Source: Heliocybe sulcata
Taxonomy: Eukaryota > Basidiomycota > Agaricomycetes > Gloeophyllales > Gloeophyllaceae
Reading direction: 5' to 3'
Assembly (NCBI GenBank): GCA_004369045.1
Contig: ML213522.1
Span: 375,775-439,774, forward strand
DNA: 64,000 nt
Shown: one piece after another, positions 34,373 to 44,616 of the stretch
How positions within the stretch are numbered: the first letter of the stretch is position 1
How the letters are laid out: each line of letters begins with the position of its first letter
The notes under the pieces: model-generated
Databases searched by the model: none
Told to the model about the DNA's origin: nothing
The model's input: the letters and a program-made list of their open reading frames with translations, nothing else
Made by a program: the position numbers and the translations under genes

Positions 34373-36690
34373 GGGGACCGTTCAATCTCCGACGGACGCA
34401 CTTGAGCGTGCTTCCTTCGTTCCGCCACCTCTTAGTCGCGCATGTATACGTGTGATCTTCCCCCTCTGCACTCTGGACTGTACTTGGCGCCAGTACAACT
34501 CACCAGCCGGATTTACTGCAGACCTCTTTCCCAGACCGCAAACATCAAGTAGCAGCCTCGCTGTAGTAGAATGTAAGAGGGCATGTTGTGGTGCCCAAGA
34601 TCTCCCAGAAGCGTTCTTCCGTCCGAGCTGCAGATGTAGGAGTATGATTCCGGCTTGGACGCGTTCTGCGTCGCCACGCGGATAGAGCATTTTCAGAGCT
34701 TAACATGGTCGGTCTCAACGTCATTTTCTACTCCTGCGAAGGCGAGGGAGCAGAATGCGGTGCTGTAGGAGATTGGCACGTATGCTATGCCTGGGATAAT
34801 TCTGCTCGTGTGCTCCTACAATGAACTAGGACATCCGTTGTTCGATCATCTTCGGGACGAATCCTGGGCGTTGTATCACGCCCATTCGTGAATTGCTAGG
34901 TACGCTGATGTTTGCTATCATGTCGGATGTTTGCTACTGACCTTGTTGAAACAGGCAAGTCGACAACTTCCTCAACTTGGTCAAGCCTTCCCTTTGGCTT
35001 AACGAACCGCTCGATTAGCGCGCCCAACTGCCTTCGCCCCAAGTACTTCATCCTTGTGATTTCGACGGCGTACAAGTCAGCTCGAGCGAACATCGAGCAA
35101 TGCTTCGAGCTCGTCTCTTCGGGCACACTCCTTCACGCGAGGCCTCTTGCCGTGTTCCGTCCAGATGCATGGCGTGGCTCAGTCAGTATCTCTTGACCCT
35201 GATAAGACCATTCCTTTGTTGACTGCTTGTCTACGTCACTTAGCGTCAAGCTGAGTTCGACCCTGGGATAACGGCGTATCCATCTCTGTGCGGATTGTTC
35301 TTGACTACTAGACATTTCGAGGGCGTGAGAAAGCATATTCTGGCGTTTACCTCCAAAATTAAGGATGGTTGATTCTAAACTTGCTGGACTGCCCTCGCCG
35401 ATGTTTTTTGGACGACGGGGCTGATCTTCGGTGGCAACCAACATAACTACGGTACCTGATTGGACAAGATGGGTGAATAACGGAACGCGGGCACCGTTCC
35501 TAGGACGTCAAGAGATTGCACGCCGATGAAGATTACCGGGCTGCTGAAAAGTACCTTGCGGTGGCTAGATGAGCTCTCGAGTGCGGATGAATCACCCTTC
35601 AGTGGCGTCGAAGCCGAAATCAAGGGTAGGCCTAAGAAGAAGCATCTATCGAGTCTGCGCCGGACCGCAGTTGACGGAACGCGAAGCCTGGTGGCATACA
35701 AGGACTGGTCAACCTGATCCAGTCATGATCTAAGCAATGTTACTATGTTCCTCTAGGTGAGTAGTACCATACCTGATCCGACGTCACTGTGCTTATCTAC
35801 ATTGCCGGTATACTGCGGAGGATACGAAATACACTGTATAGCCTAGCACTGTTGACCGCCGCGGGACTTATGAGGACGACTATCGCTCCGGACCCGGTAG
35901 AGCGTTGTCGGACTCTCGATTCCATCCCAGTTTCCCGATCGCGATGAGGGTTGCGCGGGAGCTTTCTGAGAAGTAGCACACGGTCGGTGCCTTCAGACTG
36001 GGGACAATATCCTTCACACACTTTTGGGTGTGAAGACGTTGGATCCTAATGACGTGCAGCACCAGCCCTACTACGATAAGTTCAATAACTCGACCGATGC
36101 TGCGATAGCGAAGGGACTGAACTATGACCAAGTTCGTACTGGGTTCTTGTATTCGTTACTCAATGCCGACGGACGCGGGGTTAGCCTCTTGGCTACTTCT
36201 TTCCGGCGTACTTGCACTTCGACAAGTGCGTCGGCGCGGGAAGAGTACGCGAGAATAGCTTGACCAGATAATCAAGGTTGTCGTGGTTAGTCAATCGGTG
36301 GGATGTGGCACTGTCGGACATTGCCTGTTGAATGAGAAAACGTTATGGGGGTCCCAGAAACCCCTACAGAGCAGGGCATTTGTGCTGGTCTGTGGCTGGT
36401 GCCGCACCAACCCCTCGGGAACGGATGGCTCGGAGGCCTTGAAGCTTTCCCAGCAGATCTTGCGTTACCCCAACCATCCACGATCGTTTCAAGAATCTGA
36501 TTCATGAAATGGTATACATATTCTGCTAGACGTGTTCACCGCATGCAAGATGGACCTGCCATCCAGTGAACTTATCCTCCACCTGAGGATACCCATTGCG
36601 ACATCACATAACCCGCCGCTCATCAATTCTACCGCAGAAGATTGTCGGTATCAGTCTCTTCCTTTTCAGAGAAGATACTTCCAGACTCGC
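34373..36690. other. Long gene-poor region with isolated coding-like fragments
   Basis: No complete gene recognised in about 2.3 kb. Minus-strand 34930-35130 reads ADLYAVEITRMKYLGRRQLG and ERFVKPKGRLDQVEEVVDLP. Plus-strand 36024-36180 reads TLDPNDVQHQPYYDKFNN then GLNYDQVRTGFLYSLLNADG, and a nearby frame reads LGYFFPAYLHFDKCVGAG (about 36190-36245). These may be exons or remnants of unidentified genes. Confidence 0.3.
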
Positions 36691-39102
36691 CTAAATACTC
36701 GTCTCGCAAGGCTCGCACATGGTCACAGTGCTCGGCGCCAGTCTGACCGTCGCCGTAGAAGTGACAGTCGACAATACGGTCCTCGTAATCGCCGCTACCG
36801 TCACCGACTTTGTTACACTCCCGACTGTAACCGTGGGCGCAGGCGGACAGGACGTGACACAATCCGTCCGCGTCGCAATCTCGGTCTCCGTATGCGTAAT
36901 CGTGAGGGTGGACAGTGTGTGCGTCCGGGTGATGGTGACGGTGCTGAGAGTCGTGATATTGGTCTCTGTCGCTTTGGGCGGCGGGATAACGAAGGAGGGA
37001 GGAGGCAGGACTGGAGTACCCGGTCCCGTTGAGATGATCGACGGAGGCGGCAACGCAGCAGGAGTCTCATCGGCTACTGGGGGCGTAAGCACAGCTTTAT
37101 AGGAAGACGTGTCTGCTTCTGGCATTGCTGGCACCGGCAAGGTCGGAACCAAGGTTCCTGGTACGGAAGGAGGCGTAAGAACGGAGGCATTCTCCATTGG
37201 TGGCGGGAGGATCTGGTTCTGAGGGATCGATGGCGGCGACAGTGTACCAGGAGTCTCTCCAACGACTGGCGGCCTAAGCACGCTTATGCTGGAATTGGCG
37301 CCCTGTTCTGGTATTGCTGGTACCGGCAAGGTCGGAACCAAGGTTCCTGGTACGGAAGGAGGCGTAAGAACGGAGGCGTCCTCCAGTGGTGGCGGGAGGA
37401 TAGGGGTTTGAGGAATGGATGGCGGCGGAAGAGTAGATGCCTCCATATCTGAAGGTGCTGGGGAAGACAGTGTTGGGACACTCGTCCCCACCGTCGGTGG
37501 GGTGAGAATGGGCGTATCGAACACCGAGGCTGGAGGACTTGATACCGTCCTCGTCGTCCTCTCCGTGACAGTAACTTCTGGAGGAGTGAGGGTGGTAAAC
37601 ACACTCTCGATCAGAGAAGGCGGAGCGAGCGCAGGTGTCTCTGCGCCTGGGGCTGTAGGAGGCGGAAGGGCCGGCGTCTCGGAATCTGTGGGTGTAGCAG
37701 GTTGTAGGATGGGCGTGATTGCTGTCCTCAGAGAAGGTGGTACAAGGACGGGTGTACCGGACACTGAATCTGGATGAACCGGTATTGTAGTGCCTCTCTC
37801 CGGGATACTAATACTGGGGGGAGTAAGAGTACTGATGATAGTCTCCGCTGTCGGGATTGAGTGCAGGGTAAGAATCGATGGCGGTGTCCCATCGGGAATG
37901 GAAGGAGGCGTGAGGGTTCGAGTTTCGGAATCGGTGTGCATGAGAGGAGGTAAGGTAGGAATAATCTTGACATCCACAGAGGGTGGAACAACAACCAGAG
38001 TATCCGACTCTGGCAACTCTATCGAAGGTGAGGGAAGGATAGATATGGGCTCGGTCGGCAAAGACGGGGGTGTTAAAGTCGCAGTGTCGGTGGGGATAAG
38101 GCCGGAAGGAGGCAAGGTAGGGACACTTGTCTGAATGGGAGAATGAGGAGTGAAGAGGGATGTCTCATGCCGCTCAGATACAGTCGGAATCTGCAATGTG
38201 GTGTTCGTAGCCTCCAGATGCGGGAGCGTGGGCGTGATGTCCGATGCGGATGGTGGTGTAGGGACCGACACACTGCGACCTTCGATAGGCGGTGGCAGAG
38301 AAAGTGTGGGTATATCTGAGACCGTAATCGCCGGAGGAGGGAGCGTAGGAATGGATACCTCTGAGAACAGGGGTGGGATTAGGACTGGGACAGAGGCACC
38401 TGTTATCGCCGGTGGGCTCAGCACCACCGTCTCCGTACCTACTGGCGAAGGAAGATCCGTGATAGGTGTTTCTGCACCCGAAGGCGGTGGCAGGGTCGGT
38501 AGCTCTGGTGTCTCTGGCGTCTGCCTCTCCGTACTGGGTACTGCAGATGTTGGTGTACCAGTGGCTACGCTGGGCGTCTCGCCATATTCCACGGGGATTA
38601 GGGGGATAGGGATTGGAGGAGGAATGACCAGGTCTGTCATGATACCTGGAGGAGGCAGCACAGGAGGTGCTGGTAGAACAGCCGTGGTGTTCTCTCTCGT
38701 GCCTGGGACTGACGACACGAGTGTTGGTGAAGAAAGCGTGTTCATAGTGACATCCGGAGTAAAAAAGCAAGAGACACTTATTGGCGTGGGCACCTCTCCC
38801 GGTCGCAGAGAGGTAAGCCTCGGTTCAATGCGCGTCTGCGTCTCATTGCAGTGCGGCGCATGTACCGTCAGTGTTTCAGACGCAACAGTCCACTCTTCTC
38901 CGCAGGGCGCGTAGAGGAGCGTCGGATTGAACCTTGTGGCCGAGTTGAATCTGCCATCGGTAGCGATACGCGTGATTGATGTGGTACCATTTGCTAATAG
39001 AGACTGAAGACAGCCAGTCGTCGACTGCCCCCAAACCAGCCCCGCGAGATAGAGGTGGAAAAGAAGAAGATACAGCTGGATCGCTGCGTCGGACGGAGAC
39101 AT
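36691..39102 (-). CDS. Secreted Pro/Thr/Ser-rich wall-type protein, 803 aa
   Basis: Uninterrupted frame from 39102. The signal peptide is AAIQLYLLLFHLYLAGLVWG. A short Cys-containing head follows (CLQSLLANGTTSI, APCGEEWTVA, CNETQ), with N-glycosylation sequons. About 550 residues of irregular repeats come next, built on xxTLTPPSxP, xxILPPPxx and xxVLTPPSVPGTLVPTLP. The C-terminal 120 residues are Thr/Val-rich (TVTITRTHTLSTLTITHTE) with CVTSCPPAP and end CEPCETSI-stop. No GPI-type hydrophobic tail is seen. The architecture suggests a stiff, heavily O-glycosylated extracellular spacer or adhesin. The opposite strand is also open in places owing to codon bias and is not a gene. Intronless, unlike most neighbours. 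Confidence 0.8.
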   Translation of the reverse strand: MSPSDAAIQLYLLLFHLYLAGLVWGQSTTGCLQSLLANGTTSITRIATDGRFNSATRFNPTLLYAPCGEEWTVASETLTVHAPHCNETQTRIEPRLTSLRPGEVPTPISVSCFFTPDVTMNTLSSPTLVSSVPGTRENTTAVLPAPPVLPPPGIMTDLVIPPPIPIPLIPVEYGETPSVATGTPTSAVPSTERQTPETPELPTLPPPSGAETPITDLPSPVGTETVVLSPPAITGASVPVLIPPLFSEVSIPTLPPPAITVSDIPTLSLPPPIEGRSVSVPTPPSASDITPTLPHLEATNTTLQIPTVSERHETSLFTPHSPIQTSVPTLPPSGLIPTDTATLTPPSLPTEPISILPSPSIELPESDTLVVVPPSVDVKIIPTLPPLMHTDSETRTLTPPSIPDGTPPSILTLHSIPTAETIISTLTPPSISIPERGTTIPVHPDSVSGTPVLVPPSLRTAITPILQPATPTDSETPALPPPTAPGAETPALAPPSLIESVFTTLTPPEVTVTERTTRTVSSPPASVFDTPILTPPTVGTSVPTLSSPAPSDMEASTLPPPSIPQTPILPPPLEDASVLTPPSVPGTLVPTLPVPAIPEQGANSSISVLRPPVVGETPGTLSPPSIPQNQILPPPMENASVLTPPSVPGTLVPTLPVPAMPEADTSSYKAVLTPPVADETPAALPPPSIISTGPGTPVLPPPSFVIPPPKATETNITTLSTVTITRTHTLSTLTITHTETEIATRTDCVTSCPPAPTVTVGSVTKSVTVAAITRTVLSTVTSTATVRLAPSTVTMCEPCETSI
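37117..37430 (-). repeat. 189-bp internal tandem duplication in the Pro-rich gene
   Basis: Block starting TTCTGGCATTGCTGG at 37117 is repeated from 37306 (TTCTGGTATTGCTGG) with a period of 189 bp, i.e. 63 codons. Both copies share the long run around GGTTCCTGGTACGGAAGGAG almost unchanged. Confidence 0.85.
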
Positions 39103-40019
39103 TTTGGACTTCCACGGCGTCCAGACATGTCTGATTTGATATCCGAGAGCCTTTTATGACTGGAAACGGAGAGCAGTGCGCTGAATTGAACAGCGCACAT
39201 CGGCTTGCCCAACAGGCGTATGCCCGTGGAAACCTGCAAGATCAGCGCAGCTAATGCTTCAATGCGATCAGTATCCTGAGCTGTCTCTGATTTACCTACA
39301 AACCACTGAGAACATCTTCATAGGTATCCGTGAAGGAGAGCAGTAGTTCGCATTGAGCTGGCTACGTTCAAGCCTTGTCGAGTCGCCGGGGCGCGTGCTC
39401 TGAGGTCTGGTTCTTGCCGGGAAGACACGTTCAATGGCTCGGTAATGAGAGACTCATTCACGCCGAAGCCGAGAAAGATACTTCCGTGCTTGGATCCATC
39501 GTGGACGTCCAGGAGCCCTTCTGAGCGTGCAATGTGCCTTCTCAGACACTTGTGTGAATGAGGCACCACATACTATACGTACGGGACCAGACTTCTTGCG
39601 GACATGCAATGCAGCAGAATCTAGGCAATTAGCAGAAGGCAGGCGCCAGAGTACAGGTCCTCGTACGAACTTGCAGTGTAGACGATTTGGCTCGGAAGCC
39701 AGTGTTCTCACGCTCGGAAGCCAGTGTTCTCACCCACGGCGCTTGATACGGTGCTTACGACAAGCAATGCGCTCGAGGTGTGCCGCAGACATAATATTCA
39801 AGACTTCGTTTAGGGAGATGAAGTACAGCCATAGCACCCCGTAGCACCCCGAATTGCGAGCGTAGGTGCAGCCTGCTTTTAATATTCGCAGCGGAGGGAA
39901 AAGGATCGATCAGTTCTGCACCAGACACGACTGTAGCCCTCTGATTCATGATCCGTAAGCCTATCATTACTGGTGTGCGCGCAGTGGAGTAATTTCCCTA
40001 CATTCTAGACTAATGAATC
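39103..40019. other. Intergenic region
   Basis: Contains the promoter of the Pro-rich gene, and a perfect 22-bp direct duplication (39690-39711 and 39712-39733, GCTCGGAAGCCAGTGTTCTC plus AC). A minus-strand segment near 39440-39500 (GSIFLGFGVNESLITEPLN) is protein-like but isolated. Confidence 0.4.
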
Positions 40020-41863
40020 TTGCAGGGTCCGCTGCATGAGGGGATCGTGCGGTTCAACATCCGGAAGGCTCACGCCGATGAAAGAACTCCGTGGTACTCG
40101 CCGGCGTCAGTACCGCTGGAATCACCTGTGCAAGTATATACCTGCTCGTAAAGCCAATACTGGTGCGACATTCGACGATGGGACGGCAAGCCGATGATCA
40201 CTCGGATCTTGACCTTCCTAACATGCGTATCTCCTCCAGTTCCGCAGTGCCGCCCGTCATCTGCAGGCCCGGACTTGGATGGTCTCAGTGTGTCCACCCT
40301 GAAGGCTGGGTGTATTTTCAGAAGGGCAACATTGTCACTGATGTAGCACCCGACCGCCTTCCCGAGGTGGAAGGGCACATTGCCACCTTCGCGCGGGTTC
40401 TGACAAACGACCAGTACGATATTTCTGTCAGCAGCTCGCCGAGTAACGCCGCTCTCAATATCTTTTTTGTCAACCACGAGCTACGTTATGCATCTAGCAA
40501 TATGCGCGATGTAACTGAATCTCCAGGGCTCCCGGCATGTACGGCTGGATATGTCTTCTCATGGAGGGATAACTGATTTACTGTCGATAGCGCAAGACAT
40601 CCGCATGGAATACTGGAAGTTTATGTGCCATTATCCCTCTCACCGACCGCTTCCTTTGGGTGCTTTGGCTATGGCTCGACAACTCTTGGATTGCTACATA
40701 ATGGGTAGGCTATGTTTCATCATCATGGTGGCCCTAAATTTGCGATGACAACGCCTGTCTTCAGACGGTCTCAGGCGGAGATCGGAATCCCATGCTCCTT
40801 TTAGACTTGAGCAATCAAAGGAGTTGCTCGAGTTTCTGGACAAAATGGGAGGAACATCCGACGATTCTGACATATTCATGACGACCACGGCGGCATCCGG
40901 TATCCCTTCGAGATCGTCTTCCCTGGTCGCTCTGGTGTCCTGGATTATGTTGACATCCGGTATGTCATACCATTTAAAAGATTATGTCAAGCTCGGATGT
41001 CCGACGCTCTCCTCCCCCCAGCTCGTCACAGTGAACTACATAAATACGGCCGACGCCCACTCTATTCTCTCCGGCCTCATCTGGCCAGGAAGTCTCTCAG
41101 CTTTTCGCTTGTCTCGGCTATATGCTTTGGCTCTCCACGAAGCCACCTCCATCGCACAAGCGTGGCATTGACGACCATGAAGCTCCAAGGAAGGGTTGAT
41201 GCCTGGAGGGAGTACATGGAAGTCCTGCACGGAGAACTGGGAATCTCAGTACTTGTTGTGAGTATCCCATCTGTAGTCCAAGAAGCTTGACCCGAGCCTA
41301 TTTCCTTGCCAGGCTACTGTCGTACTGACGTCTGTGGCCAGCTTTCATAATACCGGATAGACTTGACTGACAGGAACCATAGGGCTGCCATAGCATTTTT
41401 GGCGGTGCCAGGGGTTGATGATATCACTCTTATCTTTGCATTACTGACCATTTCATTCACTTTAGCGAGCATAATGACGGGAATATACTTACAGTGGCAG
41501 ACCGGGAAGATCAGATTTGTCAACATCGTGCGGACGTCCTGCGTTTAGACATGAGCGAAGCATACTGACTTCAGCTTTTCTTAGCAATCTTCGCTGGCTC
41601 CTTTATTAGCCACTCTCTTCAGTATCCCCTTCGCATTGCTCACCTGGGCGATGGTGCTTTTCACAGTCGCCGTGCTCTCGTATTCAATTCTCGGCTTTCA
41701 AGCACCCACAGATGGCAATGCCCGACGACTGGGGCAGACTACGTACATATCGATTTTTGCATTCAGCTTTGCGTTCATCTGCATTATCGGTCTTAACGTC
41801 TTCTTCTTTCGCAATCTGCGCCACGGCCACCGTCATGCTATGCAGCGTGATGGAGATCTATAG
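40020..41863 (+). CDS. WW-like domain protein with C-terminal membrane segments (basidiomycete family)
   Basis: An exon near 40070-40130 (TPWYSPASVPLESPV) is probably spliced to VICRPGLGWSQCVHPEGWVY (about 40250-40315), a degenerate WW-type motif. The following stretch reads PDRLPEVEGHIATFARVL and ALNIFFVNHELRYASSN, then MEYWKFMCHYPSHRPLPLG (about 40604-40660). Later exons give QSKELLEFLDKMGGTSDD and hydrophobic segments ITLIFALLTISFTLASIMTG (about 41420-41480), ALLTWAMVLFTVAVLSYSIL and ISIFAFSFAFICIIGLNVFF, ending QRDGDL-stop at 41863. I recall many basidiomycete paralogues with this WW-like/EYW..H..H.xLP order and no assigned function. The 5' start is not certain. Confidence 0.6.
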
Positions 41864-42021
41864 CTCTTGTAACGTTTTCATGATGAATGTCGTCGATTGT
41901 ACTGTCCATTATTATCTTGCTTGAGAAGCTGTGCATGTGTACTATATTATCCTACACGCACTACAATTGCGCAATTCGCATATCTATCATCTCGGGTCCA
42001 GGAACAGTAGTAGTGGGCGAC

Positions 42022-44414
42022 TCAGGAACTTCTAGGAAGCAACGCTCTGATATTAGGATGCAGTCCGCCCAGTAGGATCCGTCTCAGTCTGTCGGAATCC
42101 AGTGTAGCCGTGTAAGGCACGGTGTCGACCATATTCTGCAGAGGGATCAGCATTGGACCTTCTAATGGGACGATAGCTCTGAACTTACTCCGTTCTTGCA
42201 ATTGATCAATTTGGCGAGCGCGGACGCTGCTCTCATCTTATGCCCGATCTGCACGAACTGGATGCCAATGCAGTTAGGATGGTGATGTCTGTCTTGTAGA
42301 TGAGCCGCTGCTTCTTCCACGACGACCTCTGGCTGGTCGGCTGTGTGAGAGTTGAATTGTCAAGCCACGAGCTGCGAGACGTAAATACAACTGACTTGGT
42401 TTGCCGTCAGTGATAATGATGATGTCGAGTGGCTTGATGTCCGCATATTCCGGCCTACCAATAGCGGGGTCGAGCTTACTTATCTGAGCATCCAAGACTT
42501 TCTTCAGTGCTGCGCCAGTCGGAGTGTTTCCTGAGATACCGGTAAGCATACATGAAGGCATGATCGAGCAAGAGGATCTACCTTCGGGTTGGACGCGAAC
42601 GAACAAGTCTGCGATTGTAGCAGTATCCTTTGGGAAGCATCAGATACAGTGCAGCAAAGCCAGTGTAAGCACGAATCACTTGTCCTTCGACATGCCGAAC
42701 GGGGGAATTCAAGAACAGCACCTCCATTGTGCCCGGAACGTACTGCTTCGCATAGTCAGCGATTCCTGATAAGGCATTCTTCGCCTCGTCCCAGCGGCCC
42801 TCGTCATTCATCTGCACAGACTTAAGTCAACATAATTTAGTAGACACGCACAGTGCTGACCGACGCAGAATCGTCAACAATGAAGACTACTTGGTAATTC
42901 CTGCAAAAAATATCCGCCGTCAGTTCCGTGCCCTGACTTGTCGATTACACAACGAAAGACTCACTGCAGATATTCGCTTAATTCTTGTGGCCTTCTCTTG
43001 TCGAGGTGAGGATTGTAACCTGGATTAGTCTCGGCCGGCGGTGGAGGTGGTACACGCAATCTAGCTTCATCGAGGGTTATCACTGTGCGCTTCTTTTCCT
43101 CCACAAGCTTTGCAGCAATGCATGCAATTTGATCCATCTGAGGTGGGGCGGCTAGCCAGTCTCTGATGACTGCTTCCACCTTCTGAATTTGACTTGGGAA
43201 ACAATCCACCAGTGCAATGTCTGGGTAGGGCAGTGGAGGATCGATGCGGAAGTAGATACCCCTGCCGAACAAGTCGTCACAAAGGCTTTTCGAGCCGAGC
43301 TCGATGCTAAGAACACTGACCTCACTGGTCCCTGGGCAGCAACTTCCCGATGAACCATTTCGGCATCGTTAGCAACAGTGACGAGATACTTGGCCAGGTT
43401 CTCGGCTTGTATCCGTGCTGATCCTTCGCTGACTTTGGCAGATCGTTCAGAAGGCAGCGGCACACGGAAGCGCCGGAGATATGGGTCCGAGGGGGCCCAA
43501 GCGCTATTGGGCTGTGAGGGACAGAGCTCAGAAAGACCATTGCCGATGCTGACGACTACGCCTATCTCGCCACTTGCCCAGATTCTTGAGCTATCCCTCA
43601 ACACAAGATGAGTGGGATTACTGAAGCCACACAGGCCTGCATCCCGATATGAAGATGACAGGTCATCTGTTTGCAGGACCAGGGGCGGCATGATGATTGA
43701 CTGGGCCACTGTTGCTCGGGCCACTTCATAGGTCGACCATCGGTGACCGATTGGGGCCGAAGGTGACGCTTGGGGAGGGGTAGTATACGAGCGCACGTGG
43801 TTCACCCGTCTCATTTTCTCTGGACAGTCGGCAGCCAAAGTAACCAACGTCTATGAGACACGGCTTTAGTCATATTTCACAAGGACCACTGATATCTGAC
43901 CTTCACCCGGCCGCTATCCTCCCATACCCCATCTGGGATATACTTCCTAATGAGATCTCTGGTTTTGTCTTCATCGCGTCGTTCGTCCAGGGCCGAAGAG
44001 GTCAATATGTTGTCCCAGAACGAGGCTTCAGACTTCCCAACCAAGCTGGATGACAAGGCCTTATATATCTCAATGGCTGCACGGCAATCCAAGTCGATCC
44101 GACCAATCAACAGAGCAATCAGACCGCCGGTGGAGGAGCCACAGATAATGTCAAAGGCTTGACTAGGTCGCACCTCCTCCCCGGCTCTCTTCGAAGTCTC
44201 TTCCATGATCTTTTCCAGTATCAATAGCGTGCTCAAACCACGGAAACCACAGCCGTCGAGGGATAAGACACGTCGTTGAGGAGCTTAGAGGGATTATATT
44301 ATTTGCTTTACTCGAACTCAAGATGCGCAGATGACTTACGATAGTTTGGCGCCATTGTTCCTCGGGTGGAAGGGAGTCGTCCTTCGTTTCAGGTGCCAAG
44401 GCACCTTTATTCAT
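42022..44414 (-). CDS. Patatin-like phospholipase fused to a von Willebrand A domain
   Basis: The N-terminal half is a patatin-like acyl hydrolase: oxyanion loop SLDGCGFRG (about 44230-44260), nucleophile elbow CGSSTGGLIALLIGR (about 44100-44150), and the Asp block YRDAGLCGFSNPTHL (about 43610-43660) in place of the usual DGG/DGA. A bridging exon (about 42961-43272, YFRIDPPLPYPDIALVD) continues into a vWA domain. Its MIDAS is NYQVVFIVDDSAS (about 42865-42905), followed by RWDEAKNALSGIADYAKQY, TPTGAALKKVLDAQ (about 42480-42525) and LDIIIITDGKP (about 42410-42440). The end is DRLRRILLGGLHPNIRALL near 42022. Lipases of this class release fatty acids from phospholipids; vWA domains bind partners through a metal. 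The start at 44414 (MNKGALAPETKDD) is plausible, but the first splice into the SLDG block does not resolve in phase, so the 5' end is uncertain. Confidence 0.82.
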
Positions 44415-44616
44415 GCAAACTCGACCTCGCGGAAGCCGTATGTATCAATAAATCATATGACTGCTATGGAAACGACCGAAAACGGAGATTCATCGGAACA
44501 AGAGGTCAGTACATGGCGGAATGCGTCCGTATATTAGAATACGATGTCATGATGCCTGCGCGCAGGGAATGCAAGCGGAACCTGAGCCTGATACGTCATG
44601 CATTTCCTCCGCCACG

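Noticed and set aside
36719-38914. Plus-strand Gly/Val-rich frames over the Pro-rich gene
   Set aside because: Antisense shadows of repetitive sequence, with no start context or domains.
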